DNA of 64,000 nt from positions 2,232,001 through 2,296,000 of the forward strand of contig NZ_JAIOAO010000001.1 of NCBI RefSeq assembly GCF_021190955.1, given 5' to 3'. This document shows positions 9,220-18,380 of this stretch, piece after piece. Within the stretch, counting starts at the first letter, position 1; every line of letters starts with the position of its first letter. The position numbers and the translations under genes are program-made. The notes under the pieces are model-generated. The model was given only the letters and a program-made list of their open reading frames with translations. It was not told the origin of the DNA and did no database searches. This stretch comes from Parachryseolinea silvisoli (lineage in GTDB: Bacteria > Bacteroidota > Bacteroidia > Cytophagales > Cyclobacteriaceae).

Positions 9220-9239
9220 CATAACACAACTAACTTCTT

Positions 9240-10706
9240 ATGGAAACTACACCTTCAACTCTCAGCATCTTTGACCGCATCGGCGCCTGGTTTCGCGAAT
9301 CGGTCTTTGTAAAACTTTTCACCATTGGCTTCCTCACGCTTATTTTGCTCATTCCGCAGTCATGGATCGAGTCATTGGTCCGCGAGCGACAGTACCGGGC
9401 CAGCTCCGTTGTAAACGAGATCACCTCGAAATGGTCGGGACCGCAAACACTGGCCGGCCCCGTGCTCATCATTCCATTCACGAACCGCGAGCGTATCGAC
9501 AAGGGCAAAAACGGTGTCGAGATCCGCGAATGGAAACAGGAAGCATACTTCCTGCCAGAACAACTCGATGTTAACGGTAACGTCTCCCCGCAAGTCTTGC
9601 ACCGCGGACTGTTTGACGCTGCCGTGTACGAGTCGGCCATTGATCTTAAAGCAACCTTTGCAAAGCCTAATTTCAAAAAGCTTGGCGTCGCCGCCCAGGA
9701 TATTCACTGGGGTGAGGCTCAACTGGCTTACTGTCTGAGCGATCTGCGCGGCATTAGTGACAATCCGGTGTTTATGAACGGGAAAGCCGTATTGAATGGT
9801 GAGCCTTCCAACCAAATCGGATTCTCTACGCCCAGCGCAAGTGTGTCTTCGTTTTTGGACGACGATCGTGGCGATGAAACGTACACCCCGGCTGTTTCGG
9901 CCGAGAGCGCAGGGCCGAGCGGAACCGGCATTGTTACTACATTGCCGTGGCAAACCGAAGCCGACTTTAACGGCACTGTTACCGCAAAGCTTAACCTGAA
10001 AGGCAGTAGCTTGCTATACTTCGTGCCTGTTGGAAAAACTACCGACGTAAGCCTGAACGGCCCGTGGGCTAACCCCAGCTTTGACGGTGAATTTTTACCG
10101 GAGAAGCGTGAGATTACAGACAAGGGTTTCAGCGCCCATTGGAAGGTGCTCCATTATAATCGCCCATTTGCACAAGAGTGGACGGGCACCAACACCGAGC
10201 TTTCCGGCGCCAGCTTTGGCACACGCCTGCTGATCCCCGTCGATCAATATCAGAAAAGCATACGCACAGCGAAGTATGGCATCTTGATCATTCTGTTGAC
10301 GTTCGTTTCGTTGTTCCTGGTAGAGATCATCCGTACTATCCGCATTCACGCTTTTCAGTATTTGCTCATCGGTGCCGCGCTGATTATCTATTATACCCTG
10401 CTGCTGTCGTTGTCAGAACACGTGGGTTATAACATCGCCTACTTGATTGCATCTGGTGCTACGGTATTGCTGGTAAGTTTGTACGCGGCCAGCTTCTTGC
10501 GTAAGGGTGGCATGATCGCTTTCTTCGGCGCTATACTGGTATTCTTCTACGGTTTCATTTTTGTGATCATTCAGTTGCAAGACTATTCCCTGTTATTGGG
10601 TAGCATCGGACTGTTTATTGTTATCGCGTTGGTCATGTATTTCTCCCGCCACATAACGTGGTACAAGGAAGAGGTGCTTGCACAGGATACTCCTATGGGC
10701 TCATAG
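9240..10706 (+). CDS. creD: CreD-family inner membrane protein
   Basis: 488 residues with the CreD layout: one N-terminal membrane helix (about 24-42), a conserved start to the periplasmic part (RERQYRASSVVNEI, WSGPQTLAGPVLIIPF), a long periplasmic domain to about residue 340, then five to six closely packed helices at the C-terminus. In enterobacteria CreD is linked to envelope integrity and colicin E2 tolerance; its molecular role is not settled. It begins 20 bases after the radical SAM gene and ends at a strong terminator. Confidence 0.92.
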   Translation: METTPSTLSIFDRIGAWFRESVFVKLFTIGFLTLILLIPQSWIESLVRERQYRASSVVNEITSKWSGPQTLAGPVLIIPFTNRERIDKGKNGVEIREWKQEAYFLPEQLDVNGNVSPQVLHRGLFDAAVYESAIDLKATFAKPNFKKLGVAAQDIHWGEAQLAYCLSDLRGISDNPVFMNGKAVLNGEPSNQIGFSTPSASVSSFLDDDRGDETYTPAVSAESAGPSGTGIVTTLPWQTEADFNGTVTAKLNLKGSSLLYFVPVGKTTDVSLNGPWANPSFDGEFLPEKREITDKGFSAHWKVLHYNRPFAQEWTGTNTELSGASFGTRLLIPVDQYQKSIRTAKYGILIILLTFVSLFLVEIIRTIRIHAFQYLLIGAALIIYYTLLLSLSEHVGYNIAYLIASGATVLLVSLYAASFLRKGGMIAFFGAILVFFYGFIFVIIQLQDYSLLLGSIGLFIVIALVMYFSRHITWYKEEVLAQDTPMGS

Positions 10707-10731
10707 GGTTTCATACCGTTGTCTATAAAAA

Positions 10732-10764
10732 AAACAGCAGGCCAAGGAAGGGGGCCTGCTGTTT
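10732..10764. terminator. Bidirectional terminator between creD and pruA
   Basis: A perfect 12-bp stem (aaacagcaggcc / ggcctgctgttt) with a nine-base loop and A/T runs on both sides. It lies between two convergent genes and serves both. Confidence 0.9.
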
Positions 10765-10785
10765 CTGTTTCAGTATATCGTGTTC

Positions 10786-12417
10786 TTATTCTTTGTCGAG
10801 GAACGGGTAACGATAATCTACCGGCGGTACAAACGTCTCCTTGATGGTGCGCAGAGACGCCCAGCGCAGCAGGTTTACTTTGGCACCTGCTTTGTCGTTG
10901 GTGCCTGAACCGCGCGCGCCACCGAAAGGCTGCTGGCCTACTACGGCGCCGGTGGGTTTGTCGTTGATATAGAAGTTACCCGCCGCGTTCGACAGCTTTT
11001 TCGCTGCCAGCTCGATGGCGTACCGATCCTGCGAGAAGATCGAACCCGTCAGTGCGTAGGGAGATGTGCTGTCTACAAGCTCAAGTGTTTCTTCGAAGTT
11101 ATCTTCGTGGTATACATAGATTGTCAATACCGGTCCGAAGATCTCTTCACACATGGTAACCGACGAAGGGTCTTTCGAGACAACAACCGTCGGCTCTACA
11201 AAGTATCCTTTTGTCTTGTCGTACTTACCCCCGGCGATGATCTCGTTCATCGGGTTCTTACGGGCCTGCTCGATGTAGCCGGTGATGGTATTGAACGCAC
11301 GCTCGTCGATGACAGCGTTGATAAAGTTACCGAAGTCTTCGGTGCCGCCCATTTTGAACGTCTTCAGATCTTCCAGCAAGAATTTTTTCACATCTTCCCA
11401 CAGGTTGGACGGGATGTAGGCGCGGGATGCGGCCGAGCATTTCTGCCCCTGGTATTCAAACGCACCGCGTGACAACGCCGTGGCTACTTCGCGCGCGTTG
11501 GCACTGTTGTGTACCATCACAAAGTCTTTGCCACCGGTCTCTCCGACAATGCGGGGATAGGTTTTGTATTTCTCGATGTTCTGACCAATGGTCTTCCACA
11601 TGCCGCGGAACACTTTGGTGCTGCCGGTAAAATGCAGACCGGCGAAGTCGGGATGGTTGAATATCACCTCGCCCGTCGCGGGGCCGTCGGTATAGATCAG
11701 GTTGATGACACCGGCGGGCAGGCCCGCCGCGCGAAACACCTGCATGATGACGTTGGCCGCATAGACTTGTGTATGGGCTGGCTTCCACACCACGGTGTTA
11801 CCCATGAGGGCCATGCTGGAGGGCAGGTTGCCGGCAATGGCGGTGAAGTTGAAAGGTGTCAGGGCGAAGGTAAAGCCTTCGAGCGGACGGTATTCCATGC
11901 GGTTCCAAACGCCGGGAGACGACTCGGGTTGCTCCTGGTAGATCTGCGTCATGAAGTATACATTGAAGCGCAGGAAGTCGATGAGCTCACACGCAGAGTC
12001 GATCTCTGCCTGGTACGGACTCTTCGATTGTCCGAGCATAGTCGCGGCGTTGATCTTATAGCGGTACGGACCGGCCAGCAGGTCGGCTGCCTTCAGGAAG
12101 ATGGCGGCGCGATGTTCCCAGCCCAGGTTGGCCCACTGTTCTTTGGCGCCCAGGGCGGCATTGATCGCCTGCTCTACGTGGCCAGCGTCGCCTTCGTGGA
12201 AGTAGCCCAGGGTGTGTTTGTGGTCGTGAGGCGGTGCCAGGCGCTTTTTCTCGCCGGTGCGCACTTCTTCGGCACCGATATACATCGGTATATCCAATTC
12301 TTGTGCACGTGCCTCTTCAATTGCTTTCTTTAATGCTGTGCGCTCTTTGCTGCCGGGGGCATAGCTCAGCACCGGTTCATTTTTGGGATAGGGAACCTGA
12401 AAAAATCCTTTTGGCAT
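10786..12417 (-). CDS. pruA: L-glutamate gamma-semialdehyde dehydrogenase (P5C dehydrogenase)
   Basis: 543 residues, the length of the bacterial/eukaryotic single-function P5CDH group. Aldehyde dehydrogenase signatures are present: FTGSTKVFRG, Glu293 in VGETGGKDF, catalytic Cys327 in GQKCSAASR, and the FGPVLTIYVY motif. It oxidises glutamate semialdehyde, formed from proline by proline dehydrogenase, to glutamate using NAD+. No putA or prodh gene is adjacent. Acts in the cytosol. Confidence 0.95.
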   Translation of the reverse strand: MPKGFFQVPYPKNEPVLSYAPGSKERTALKKAIEEARAQELDIPMYIGAEEVRTGEKKRLAPPHDHKHTLGYFHEGDAGHVEQAINAALGAKEQWANLGWEHRAAIFLKAADLLAGPYRYKINAATMLGQSKSPYQAEIDSACELIDFLRFNVYFMTQIYQEQPESSPGVWNRMEYRPLEGFTFALTPFNFTAIAGNLPSSMALMGNTVVWKPAHTQVYAANVIMQVFRAAGLPAGVINLIYTDGPATGEVIFNHPDFAGLHFTGSTKVFRGMWKTIGQNIEKYKTYPRIVGETGGKDFVMVHNSANAREVATALSRGAFEYQGQKCSAASRAYIPSNLWEDVKKFLLEDLKTFKMGGTEDFGNFINAVIDERAFNTITGYIEQARKNPMNEIIAGGKYDKTKGYFVEPTVVVSKDPSSVTMCEEIFGPVLTIYVYHEDNFEETLELVDSTSPYALTGSIFSQDRYAIELAAKKLSNAAGNFYINDKPTGAVVGQQPFGGARGSGTNDKAGAKVNLLRWASLRTIKETFVPPVDYRYPFLDKE

Positions 12418-12480
12418 AATTCGATCCGTTAAGTAGGTATTAGACTAATGCGTTATTCAGGGGGGCAAAGGTAATCGAAA

Positions 12481-13236
12481 TCATAGAATCTGACGCAGTT
12501 CGGAAAGACAGGTAATTTCATGTGTTACAACGGCCTGATGGCTGTTCTTTTCGGGGTTAAAGAACACATGATCGATGGCGGCATCGCGTGCGCCCCCCAT
12601 GTCGGTGACGAGGTTGTCGCCGATCATTATCGCTTCGTGGCACACGGCTGCATTGCTGCGCAAGGCATAATCAAAAATTCCGCGCGCGGGTTTTTTACAG
12701 CCGGCGGTTTGCGAGGTCACAACGTGGCCGAAGTAGCGGTGCAGGCCGGCGGCGCGCATCTTGGTATGCTGCATTTCGTCAAAACCGTTGGTAACGATCG
12801 TCAGCGCGTAGCGGCCGTGCAGGTACGCCAGAATTTCGTGCGCGTGCGGCATGAGGTTGGCTTTTTGCGGACAGATCGCCAGGTAGTCGCGGTTGAGGTC
12901 GACGAGCAGTGCTTCACTGTAGGCGCCAAACGGTTCGAGCACTTGTTTGAAGCGCTCGCGGCGGAGTGTTTCGGTGTCGATGCGACCCGTGTCGTAGAGG
13001 TCCCACAGGGCCAGGTTCACCGTGCGGAAGCTGGTCATGAAGCTTTCGAAGTCGGTTACACCGCGGGCCGCGAGGTTGTATGTGCCATAGAGTTCTTCCA
13101 GCGTCTCGCGGGAGTTGGTCTCGTAGTCCCACAGGGTGTGGTCGAGATCAAAAAGCACACATTTATAACCTTTCCTTACGCCTCCGGCCGTCTGCATATT
13201 TCTTTCGTTCATCACTTTTCGTTCCACTGTTGTCAT
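12481..13236 (-). CDS. HAD-family hydrolase, YjjG-like nucleotidase
   Basis: 251 residues from the ATG at 13236, two bases after the stop of the ArsR-type gene; the ATG at 13212 is also possible. HAD motif I is FDLDHTLWDYE and motif II lies in TIVTNGFDEMQ. The motif III Lys is in GCKKPARGIF, and motif IV is MIGDNLVTDMGGA. The LW.YE after motif I is typical of the YjjG subgroup, which dephosphorylates (non-canonical) pyrimidine nucleoside monophosphates. It is translationally close to the upstream regulator, so the two form an operon. The longer open frame upstream (to 13533) overlaps the regulator and is a shadow. Confidence 0.85.
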   Translation of the reverse strand: MTTVERKVMNERNMQTAGGVRKGYKCVLFDLDHTLWDYETNSRETLEELYGTYNLAARGVTDFESFMTSFRTVNLALWDLYDTGRIDTETLRRERFKQVLEPFGAYSEALLVDLNRDYLAICPQKANLMPHAHEILAYLHGRYALTIVTNGFDEMQHTKMRAAGLHRYFGHVVTSQTAGCKKPARGIFDYALRSNAAVCHEAIMIGDNLVTDMGGARDAAIDHVFFNPEKNSHQAVVTHEITCLSELRQIL

Positions 13237-13238
13237 TC

Positions 13239-13640
13239 TTACACCCGGGCGCCGCCCCGTTGCTGCCACTCCTGGATCTGCCGCTTGTTGACGGCCAGCT
13301 CCCGGTTGGTGAACATGGTCTGGTACACCTGCAGATCTTTTTGCAGCTGCACATCTTTTCGTAAAAATTGGAAGATCTGTTTGATGATGTCGCCGACTTC
13401 GTCTTTTATGTAATAGAAAACCCAGTGGTTGTCGCGTTTGTGGCTGAGGATACCCGCGTTTTTCAGATAAATGAGGTGGCGCGAGGTTTTGGTCTGTGTA
13501 AAATCGAGGATTTTTTCCAGGTCGGTGATACACATTTCGCCGTTCACAAAAATCAGGTGCAGAATGCGCAATCGGCCTTCATCCGCGCAGGCTTTAAAAA
13601 TCTGCGATCCGAGGGTGAGATTAAAACTTTTCAGGCGCAT
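13239..13640 (-). CDS. ArsR-family winged-helix regulator
   Basis: 133 residues. I chose the ATG at 13640 because an AAGGAAGG purine-rich site lies about eight bases upstream; the frame stays open to 13727, but that extension runs through a promoter for the divergent gene. The ArsR fold is clear: FKACADEGRLRILHLIF, CITDLEKILDFTQTKTSRHLIYLKNAGIL and a wing KRDNHWVFYYI. The metal-binding Cys box of classical ArsR (ELCVCDL) appears only as EMCITDL, with one Cys, so classical arsenite sensing is unlikely. It precedes the HAD hydrolase. Confidence 0.88.
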   Translation of the reverse strand: MRLKSFNLTLGSQIFKACADEGRLRILHLIFVNGEMCITDLEKILDFTQTKTSRHLIYLKNAGILSHKRDNHWVFYYIKDEVGDIIKQIFQFLRKDVQLQKDLQVYQTMFTNRELAVNKRQIQEWQQRGGARV

Positions 13641-13675
13641 GGTACATCCTTCCTTTACCGCCAAAGGTATAGAAA

Positions 13676-13707
13676 TTAGGGCGTTATAGGGCTTATCTTT
13701 ATATTTG
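13676..13707 (+). promoter_or_regulatory. Bacteroidota-type promoter
   Basis: TTAG (one mismatch to TTTG) at 13676-13679, a 20-base spacer, then a perfect TAnnTTTG box (TATATTTG) at 13700-13707. Predicted transcription start is near 13713, just ahead of the GTG start at 13728. Confidence 0.6.
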
Positions 13708-13727
13708 AAATCAGAGTTCAAGAACAC

Positions 13728-14369
13728 GTGAAAAAGAACCAGCAGAGACTCCTATTCGCCCTGGTGCTGATCCTGACAGTCCTGAGTGGCCTGCAGACGG
13801 CGGAAGCGCAACAACGAAAGCGGGTTATCCAGCTTTCCGGGGTGATTTTGGGTGAGGACAGCGTTTCCGGCATTCCTGGAGTGCACATCTACGTACCCAA
13901 AGCCGGCCGCGGTACGACGTCCAACAGCGTAGGCTTTTTCTCCATGCCCGTGCTGGTGGGCGATGAGATCGTCATCAGCTCCATAGGCTTTCAACACCGC
14001 TACTTTACAGTTCCCGAGAACGCCCCCGAATACCAGACCATCATTGTCAGCCTGGTACAGGACACGACCATGCTGCCCGAAGTGGTGGTTGTGCCGTTCC
14101 CGACAGAAGAAATTTTCAAACAGGCCGTTCTCGCCATGAACCTGCCCGCCGACGATGCGCGCATTGATAAAAGGAATTTCAATGACGAGCTCCTGGCGCT
14201 AATGCTGAAGACCACCCCCATGGATGGCTACCAAAACCAACGGTACTACCTGAACCAGTGGGCCAGCTCTACCAGCGACAAATTCCAGCCCGTTACAAAT
14301 CCCTTCCTGAACCCATTCAACTGGGTGAAGTTTTTCAATTCGCTGAAAAAGGACAAGAAAAAGAAGTAG
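13728..14369 (+). CDS. Secreted carboxypeptidase-like regulatory-domain protein
   Basis: 213 residues starting at GTG, with a signal peptide (LLFALVLILTVLSGLQTAEAQ). Residues 35-115 form a CarboxypepD_reg-like beta sandwich (SGVILGEDSVSGIPGVHIYVPKAG, GFFSMPVLVGDEIVISSIGF), the domain that also precedes TonB receptors. The C-terminal half is charged and of unknown role. Predicted periplasmic or surface location. It is divergent from the ArsR/HAD operon and has its own promoter. Confidence 0.8.
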   Translation: MKKNQQRLLFALVLILTVLSGLQTAEAQQRKRVIQLSGVILGEDSVSGIPGVHIYVPKAGRGTTSNSVGFFSMPVLVGDEIVISSIGFQHRYFTVPENAPEYQTIIVSLVQDTTMLPEVVVVPFPTEEIFKQAVLAMNLPADDARIDKRNFNDELLALMLKTTPMDGYQNQRYYLNQWASSTSDKFQPVTNPFLNPFNWVKFFNSLKKDKKKK

Positions 14370-14525
14370 TGCCTGCCGATCGGCTTTTGAGAGTTGATCT
14401 TTCTTAGTATTATTGCAGCCGTTTTGCTTGAAACGGGTCGAAAATGAGCAGAAATGCAAGGTTTTTGATTCCGATAAAAGAGAAATGGGTAGCTGGAAAT
14501 GTTCAGCTAAAACCGGTAGAATTCT

Positions 14526-14600
14526 CGGGGTGTAGCGCAGCCCGGTTAGCGCACCACGTTAGGGACGTGGGGGTCGGATGTTCGAATCATCTCACCCCGA
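14526..14600 (+). tRNA. tRNA-Pro (anticodon AGG)
   Basis: 75 nt, full cloverleaf. The acceptor stem CGGGGTG/CACCCCG has the C1-G72 pair and A73 discriminator typical of tRNA-Pro; the D arm is GCGC/GCGC; the anticodon stem CCACG/CGTGG holds loop TTAGGGA; the T arm has TTCGAAT. Position 34 is A, giving anticodon AGG. Bacterial tRNA-Pro normally has T, G or C there. CCA is not encoded. It is followed by a terminator and an AT-rich island, so it may have been an integration target. Confidence 0.93.
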
Positions 14601-14610
14601 CTTAATAGTA

Positions 14611-14643
14611 AAAGCCTTCAAAATCTGCGATTTTGAAGGCTTT
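14611..14643 (+). terminator. Strong terminator after tRNA-Pro
   Basis: A perfect 15-bp stem (aaagccttcaaaatc / gattttgaaggcttt) with a three-base loop and a T7 tail, just after the tRNA. Confidence 0.93.
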
Positions 14644-14930
14644 TTTTGTTTGACGCTAGTACCCTTTCATCGTTTTCTCTGAATAGCGGCTTTTCGAGTT
14701 CAAATTCACTCAAGTTCGTTCTGCAAATTCAAGGAAACGCTGGTTGCCGAGGAATGTCCCATCCGGGCGCTGCTAACGCACCAAACTCACTTGTCAGGTA
14801 CAGGTTCTCGATCCTCCAAAACTCAGGAAAAAGCGGCGCGGCTTTTTTAGGACAGATGCAAAGTGGTTAATGAATGTTCTCGATATATAATAGTGTAACA
14901 AATTTACACCTGGATAATTGAGGTTTTTTT

Positions 14931-15950
14931 TCATGTAAAAATTAAGCTGCTATACCAATCATCGATGCCCTCTTTTTTCAAAAGGAATTTCTCATAATCC
15001 TCCATAACGACTTTTGTTAATATCTGCCTTGTTAGGGTGTCAACGCCAACACAAATCATGTCGATACCTTTATATTTATCTAATATTCCCTTAGATAAAG
15101 AAGCTCCGTGAATATATTGCGATCTTAAGTTGTAAGCATCTTTTAGAATCTCATAGTTAGCAATTTTATCCTCTTTTTTTCCACCTAAATAGCAACTTGC
15201 ACGATAAGCTACCTTATGAGCGATCTCGGCGTTATCAGATGAAAATAAGCACTCGTAGATCGCCATATAGAAGGCGATCTTGTGCGGAAGGAAAGAAAAG
15301 GATCGAGCAATAGTCAGAAATTGTAGCGAACGCTCAATTCTTGAAAATCGATTATAATCAACTGCATGCAATGGATTTTTGTTTGCTATTGGATTTGGTG
15401 TTTCTATGTGTATGTGCCTATCAAGTATATGATTAGGCATTAATTCCTTAGCCCGTTGGTAGATTTCATAGGCCCGATCTATTTCTTCTTTAGTGAATGT
15501 CATTGGTTGATAGATCCCCGATGCCATACTATTTCGTATTTGCCGATCTTCGATATGCATATAGTTATCTGGAGCATCGAATTTAATCTGATCTTCTATT
15601 AGTAGGCAGCCCGCTCCAATAGAATTGTCTTTGATGAACCATAAAAACGATAGAATTCCATCTAAATAGTTACTAAGAAATAGGCTAAGCGCTCGAGTAT
15701 CCGCCACTTTGTAGTATTTGAAAGCTTCCTCCTTTTCCATCACGGAAATAAGAAATGGATTATTATTGTGGAAACGACTAAGTCGGATCGCTCCAAAATT
15801 TTTTATATCCGTAGCGGTATATGGGAAGTTTCCATGTCGCATTTCGAATTTACCAAGACGTGTAAATGCCTCCTTCGCAGATGGAATTTTTAGCCCGATT
15901 ACGTCGCACGCCGCTATTAGTGCATTTTTATAGTCATTTTGAATATTCAT
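14931..15950 (-). CDS. HEPN-domain protein (ApeA-like HEPN), possible RNase
   Basis: 339 residues, mostly helical. Near the C-terminus, LRSQYIHG holds the R-x4-H motif (Arg276, His281) that forms the active site of HEPN ribonucleases. The preceding helices (AEIAHKVAYRASCYLG) match the usual pattern before that motif in ApeA-like HEPN domains. HEPN proteins cut RNA in defence systems and toxin-antitoxin pairs; others have lost activity. Gene and flanks are AT-richer than the chromosome before 14.5 kb, fitting acquisition. A second HEPN gene lies 400 bases upstream on the same strand. The N-terminal 200 residues are unrecognised and may sense the trigger. Confidence 0.8.
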   Translation of the reverse strand: MNIQNDYKNALIAACDVIGLKIPSAKEAFTRLGKFEMRHGNFPYTATDIKNFGAIRLSRFHNNNPFLISVMEKEEAFKYYKVADTRALSLFLSNYLDGILSFLWFIKDNSIGAGCLLIEDQIKFDAPDNYMHIEDRQIRNSMASGIYQPMTFTKEEIDRAYEIYQRAKELMPNHILDRHIHIETPNPIANKNPLHAVDYNRFSRIERSLQFLTIARSFSFLPHKIAFYMAIYECLFSSDNAEIAHKVAYRASCYLGGKKEDKIANYEILKDAYNLRSQYIHGASLSKGILDKYKGIDMICVGVDTLTRQILTKVVMEDYEKFLLKKEGIDDWYSSLIFT

Positions 15951-15987
15951 AACTGAATAGTTTTTTTTAAAAAGATGGATTTATTTT

Positions 15988-16132
15988 TTATTTTTTCATA
16001 GCATCAAACCCTTCCTCAGCAATTTTCTGATTTCTCAGCCCATATTGCAAACCTATTGCTTTGAATGCCTTACCAGCAGTCCACCTAGTTGCTCTGGCCA
16101 AAAAAAACAGTTTCTTCCCAGCTTAGTAACAT
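15988..16132 (-). pseudogene. Small gene with one-base frameshift between the two HEPN genes
   Basis: Starting at the ATG at 16132 (MLLSWEETV) the frame breaks at a run of eight A/T at 16100-16107. Removing one base joins it to an open stretch with LARATRWTAGKAFKAIGLQ ending at TAA 15988, giving a 47-residue basic, helical protein ending FDAMKK. It could be a small antitoxin-like partner of the HEPN genes, a dead gene, or an assembly error. I recognise no family. Confidence 0.35.
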
Positions 16133-16352
16133 GATGGCGTGGTGCCAGAATGCAGAGGAAGATGAAATGCGAAGGAAATGCGATGGAAATGGTGTTGTTT
16201 AAAAGCGCAACGGGTGCACCAACTTCAAGTCACTTGTCATCCTAAGAGCTAGGCAGTTTTTTGTCCGCCAATACAAGCCATTGACCTGATGATTGAGAAC
16301 ACTTTTGCCTGAAGCGTAACGTCCGGGATCTTTTAAAATATACAGCGTGAAG

Positions 16353-17285
16353 TTATTTTTCGTCTGTTTGCTTATATCTCCAGTCATCCCATTCCTCTCT
16401 GTAAATTACTGTGAGTAAATACTGATTGCCTTTACTGTCGGTCACTCTTACCGGCACCTCATTATTGTTCTTCCTTGCAATCTCACGATAGTGCTCATGG
16501 ATCATGTTATCCAGATTGATGTACTGATTGTGCAAACTGATTGTATTGTGAAAAATATCAATCCATTCGTCGAAAGAGACTGCCTTCAGTTGTGCTGCAA
16601 GGTCTTCTTTCACAAAATTATTGGGGTGGATGTATCTACTGAGAAAAGAATAATTGGAGTGGGCAATGCTGTTTCTAAGTTGCGTCTTGTATGTATCTTT
16701 TATCATCTGATAAATGGTGGGAGAGATTTTCTTTAACCTGTCCCTGATCTTTAGGCGTATAATATCCTGACGCGATCCTGTTGCATCAGCATCGCGGGAT
16801 GATTCCTGAACCCTGAAATACCAATCATAATGTTCACCGTTCAAAAGCCGGACAAACTGATACAATTTCTTGATGATTAGATCAGCTTCCCAAAACTTAA
16901 GGTAAATCAGCATTTCCAACTGGATGGTTGTCTCTTCAATATCAACCAGCTCGTCAATTTCCGCATTTCGTTCAGGACTGTACTCGTGCAACTTCAGATA
17001 TTCGGGCAATGACATTTTAGCAATGTTCATTCGCCGGTACTTATCTATAAAGGAATAATGCGCTTGTTCAGAATGCCCCTCGTGGCCGGGTCCGATCACA
17101 TGTGCATCACGCTTTCTTATTTCTCTGGCATTCCATTGCGCCGTGTCCTTATTAAAGGAACCATTCAGGTGAAGCAAAAAAAGATCAGATTCGTGGCTTT
17201 GTGTTTTAAGCGCTTCTGTGAACAGGCGATGAATCTCCGGATTCAAAGCTTTCTCCACGATGACAAGTTTATCTTTGAAAATCAT
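16353..17285 (-). CDS. Second HEPN-like protein, possible RNase
   Basis: 310 residues. LRNSIAHSNY at 203-212 holds an R-x4-H motif (Arg204, His209) inside a helical domain (about 110-260), the signature of HEPN-type nucleases; IYQMIKDTYKTQLRN leads into it. The N-terminal 110 residues contain several His and Asp (HVIGPGHEGHSEQAH) and are unrecognised. The C-terminal 50 residues look like a small beta domain (VPVRVTDSKGNQYLLTVIY). Same strand as the HEPN gene at 14931-15950 and perhaps one operon. Probably a foreign gene by composition. Confidence 0.72.
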   Translation of the reverse strand: MIFKDKLVIVEKALNPEIHRLFTEALKTQSHESDLFLLHLNGSFNKDTAQWNAREIRKRDAHVIGPGHEGHSEQAHYSFIDKYRRMNIAKMSLPEYLKLHEYSPERNAEIDELVDIEETTIQLEMLIYLKFWEADLIIKKLYQFVRLLNGEHYDWYFRVQESSRDADATGSRQDIIRLKIRDRLKKISPTIYQMIKDTYKTQLRNSIAHSNYSFLSRYIHPNNFVKEDLAAQLKAVSFDEWIDIFHNTISLHNQYINLDNMIHEHYREIARKNNNEVPVRVTDSKGNQYLLTVIYREEWDDWRYKQTDEK

Positions 17286-17692
17286 AATTACGCGGTTTTG
17301 TTTAAATTAATAAATTCTGTGTATTGCTCATGTGCAATGAAATTGCGGACTGCGCAACCTATTTGCGCAGGAAAATGAGAAATTGATTTTTTCTTACCTT
17401 ATTCCGTTCTAGGCACTGCCAACAATCTTTCTTAGTTATAATTGATCATAAGTTGCTAGATTTTTACCGCCTGGCCTGCAGATTCTGGTTATAAATGGTT
17501 TGCAGTAATCTAAATATCGAAAATGGTTTCACATCTGACAGGATATAGCTGAAAAACTACACACTCCAGATGGTCGAAATCTGTTACCGAATGGCTATGC
17601 TGATTAATAAATGAATCTTTTCTTATACCGTGCCCCAGAATAAGTGTCTTAATTGTAATGGGCAAGTTGATTTCAAAAATTAAATATATATT
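17286..17692. other. AT-rich intergenic region
   Basis: About 400 bases between the second HEPN gene and a small plus-strand gene. It must hold the promoter of the HEPN gene, but I see no confident promoter pair, repeat or RNA gene. Confidence 0.4.
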
Positions 17693-17878
17693 ATGTCTCA
17701 TCAAAAAGTAATTATTCTAAATATTCCTCAAGGGGGCCAAGGTGGCGGCCTAATTAAAAAGTTAGATACGCCCGAACTAGATAAACTGCTAGAAGATGGG
17801 TATGTAGTTAAAGATTTGCATCAAATTGCTAATACCCATCTCACTACAATAACGATTGTCTTAAGGAATGATTCCTAA
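17693..17878 (+). CDS. Small protein of unknown function
   Basis: 61 residues from an ATG in an AT-rich context. The amino-acid pattern looks coding: VIILNIPQGGQGG, then LDTPELDKLLEDGYVVKDLHQI, then a beta strand TTITIVLRND. The shape is like small regulatory proteins found on mobile elements, where a DGY(K/V)V segment precedes a final strand. It lies in the island between the HEPN genes and the integrase stub. Function unknown. Confidence 0.5.
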   Translation: MSHQKVIILNIPQGGQGGGLIKKLDTPELDKLLEDGYVVKDLHQIANTHLTTITIVLRNDS

Positions 17879-18320
17879 ATTTGTGGGATTGTCAAAGGAG
17901 TGCATATAACCGACTCGCCAGGATATCACAATACTTGCCATCGGAGTTAAATTCCGTTAATATCGCCCCGGTTGATTGCATGCCGCCGAAAGACAAGGCG
18001 ACCGAATCCACGCACTTTGCTTTCATACGTGTGAGCTACAAGCCTACGCCAAGACATTCGGGGACTTCTCCCTGGATTTGTCTGGCGACAGACCTGCACT
18101 TTTTCCTCGCCGGATGAATTCGTTTTGGGACATAATTGGTTAAAACCGGTTGGTGCTGTTCCTTACTATTTTCTGGGGCTGTTGCCTTGGTAGTTGTATT
18201 ACTTCAGATAATCCCTGGCATTTGGCCCCTTTGTCTGGCGTGGCCTGAAAAGTTTAAAATCCACGTCCTTGCCTAGAATTACTAGATTCAATTAATTTAA
18301 ATCAGACTGCTACATTAATT
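17879..18320. other. Intergenic, probably decayed mobile DNA
   Basis: About 440 bases. A short open frame runs through it, but its composition and lack of domain patterns argue against a gene. It leads into a repeat and an integrase stub. Confidence 0.4.
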
Positions 18321-18375
18321 ATCTGTCTCAAATCAAGCAGGAAATAGTCCGAAAATTGTACACTCAGGGCGACCA
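18321..18375 (+). repeat. Dispersed repeat, copy 1
   Basis: Copy 1 of a roughly 55-base sequence with core GTCCGAAAATTGTACA then AGGGCGAC. Related copies lie at 24267-24325 and 30930-30988. This is the most diverged copy (CTC instead of GGG before AGGGCGAC). It sits 285 bases upstream of an integrase stub. Confidence 0.75.
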
Positions 18376-18380
18376 ATACA

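Noticed and set aside
11509-12333. Long plus-strand open frame (274 codons) opposite pruA
   Set aside because: Antisense shadow of a well-supported aldehyde dehydrogenase gene in GC-rich codons; no family pattern.
13237-13533. N-terminal extension of the HAD phosphatase frame
   Set aside because: Overlaps the ArsR-type gene in another frame and lacks family sequence.
17881-18117. Plus-strand frame of 78 codons in the island
   Set aside because: No start context or domain, atypical residues; treated as non-coding.
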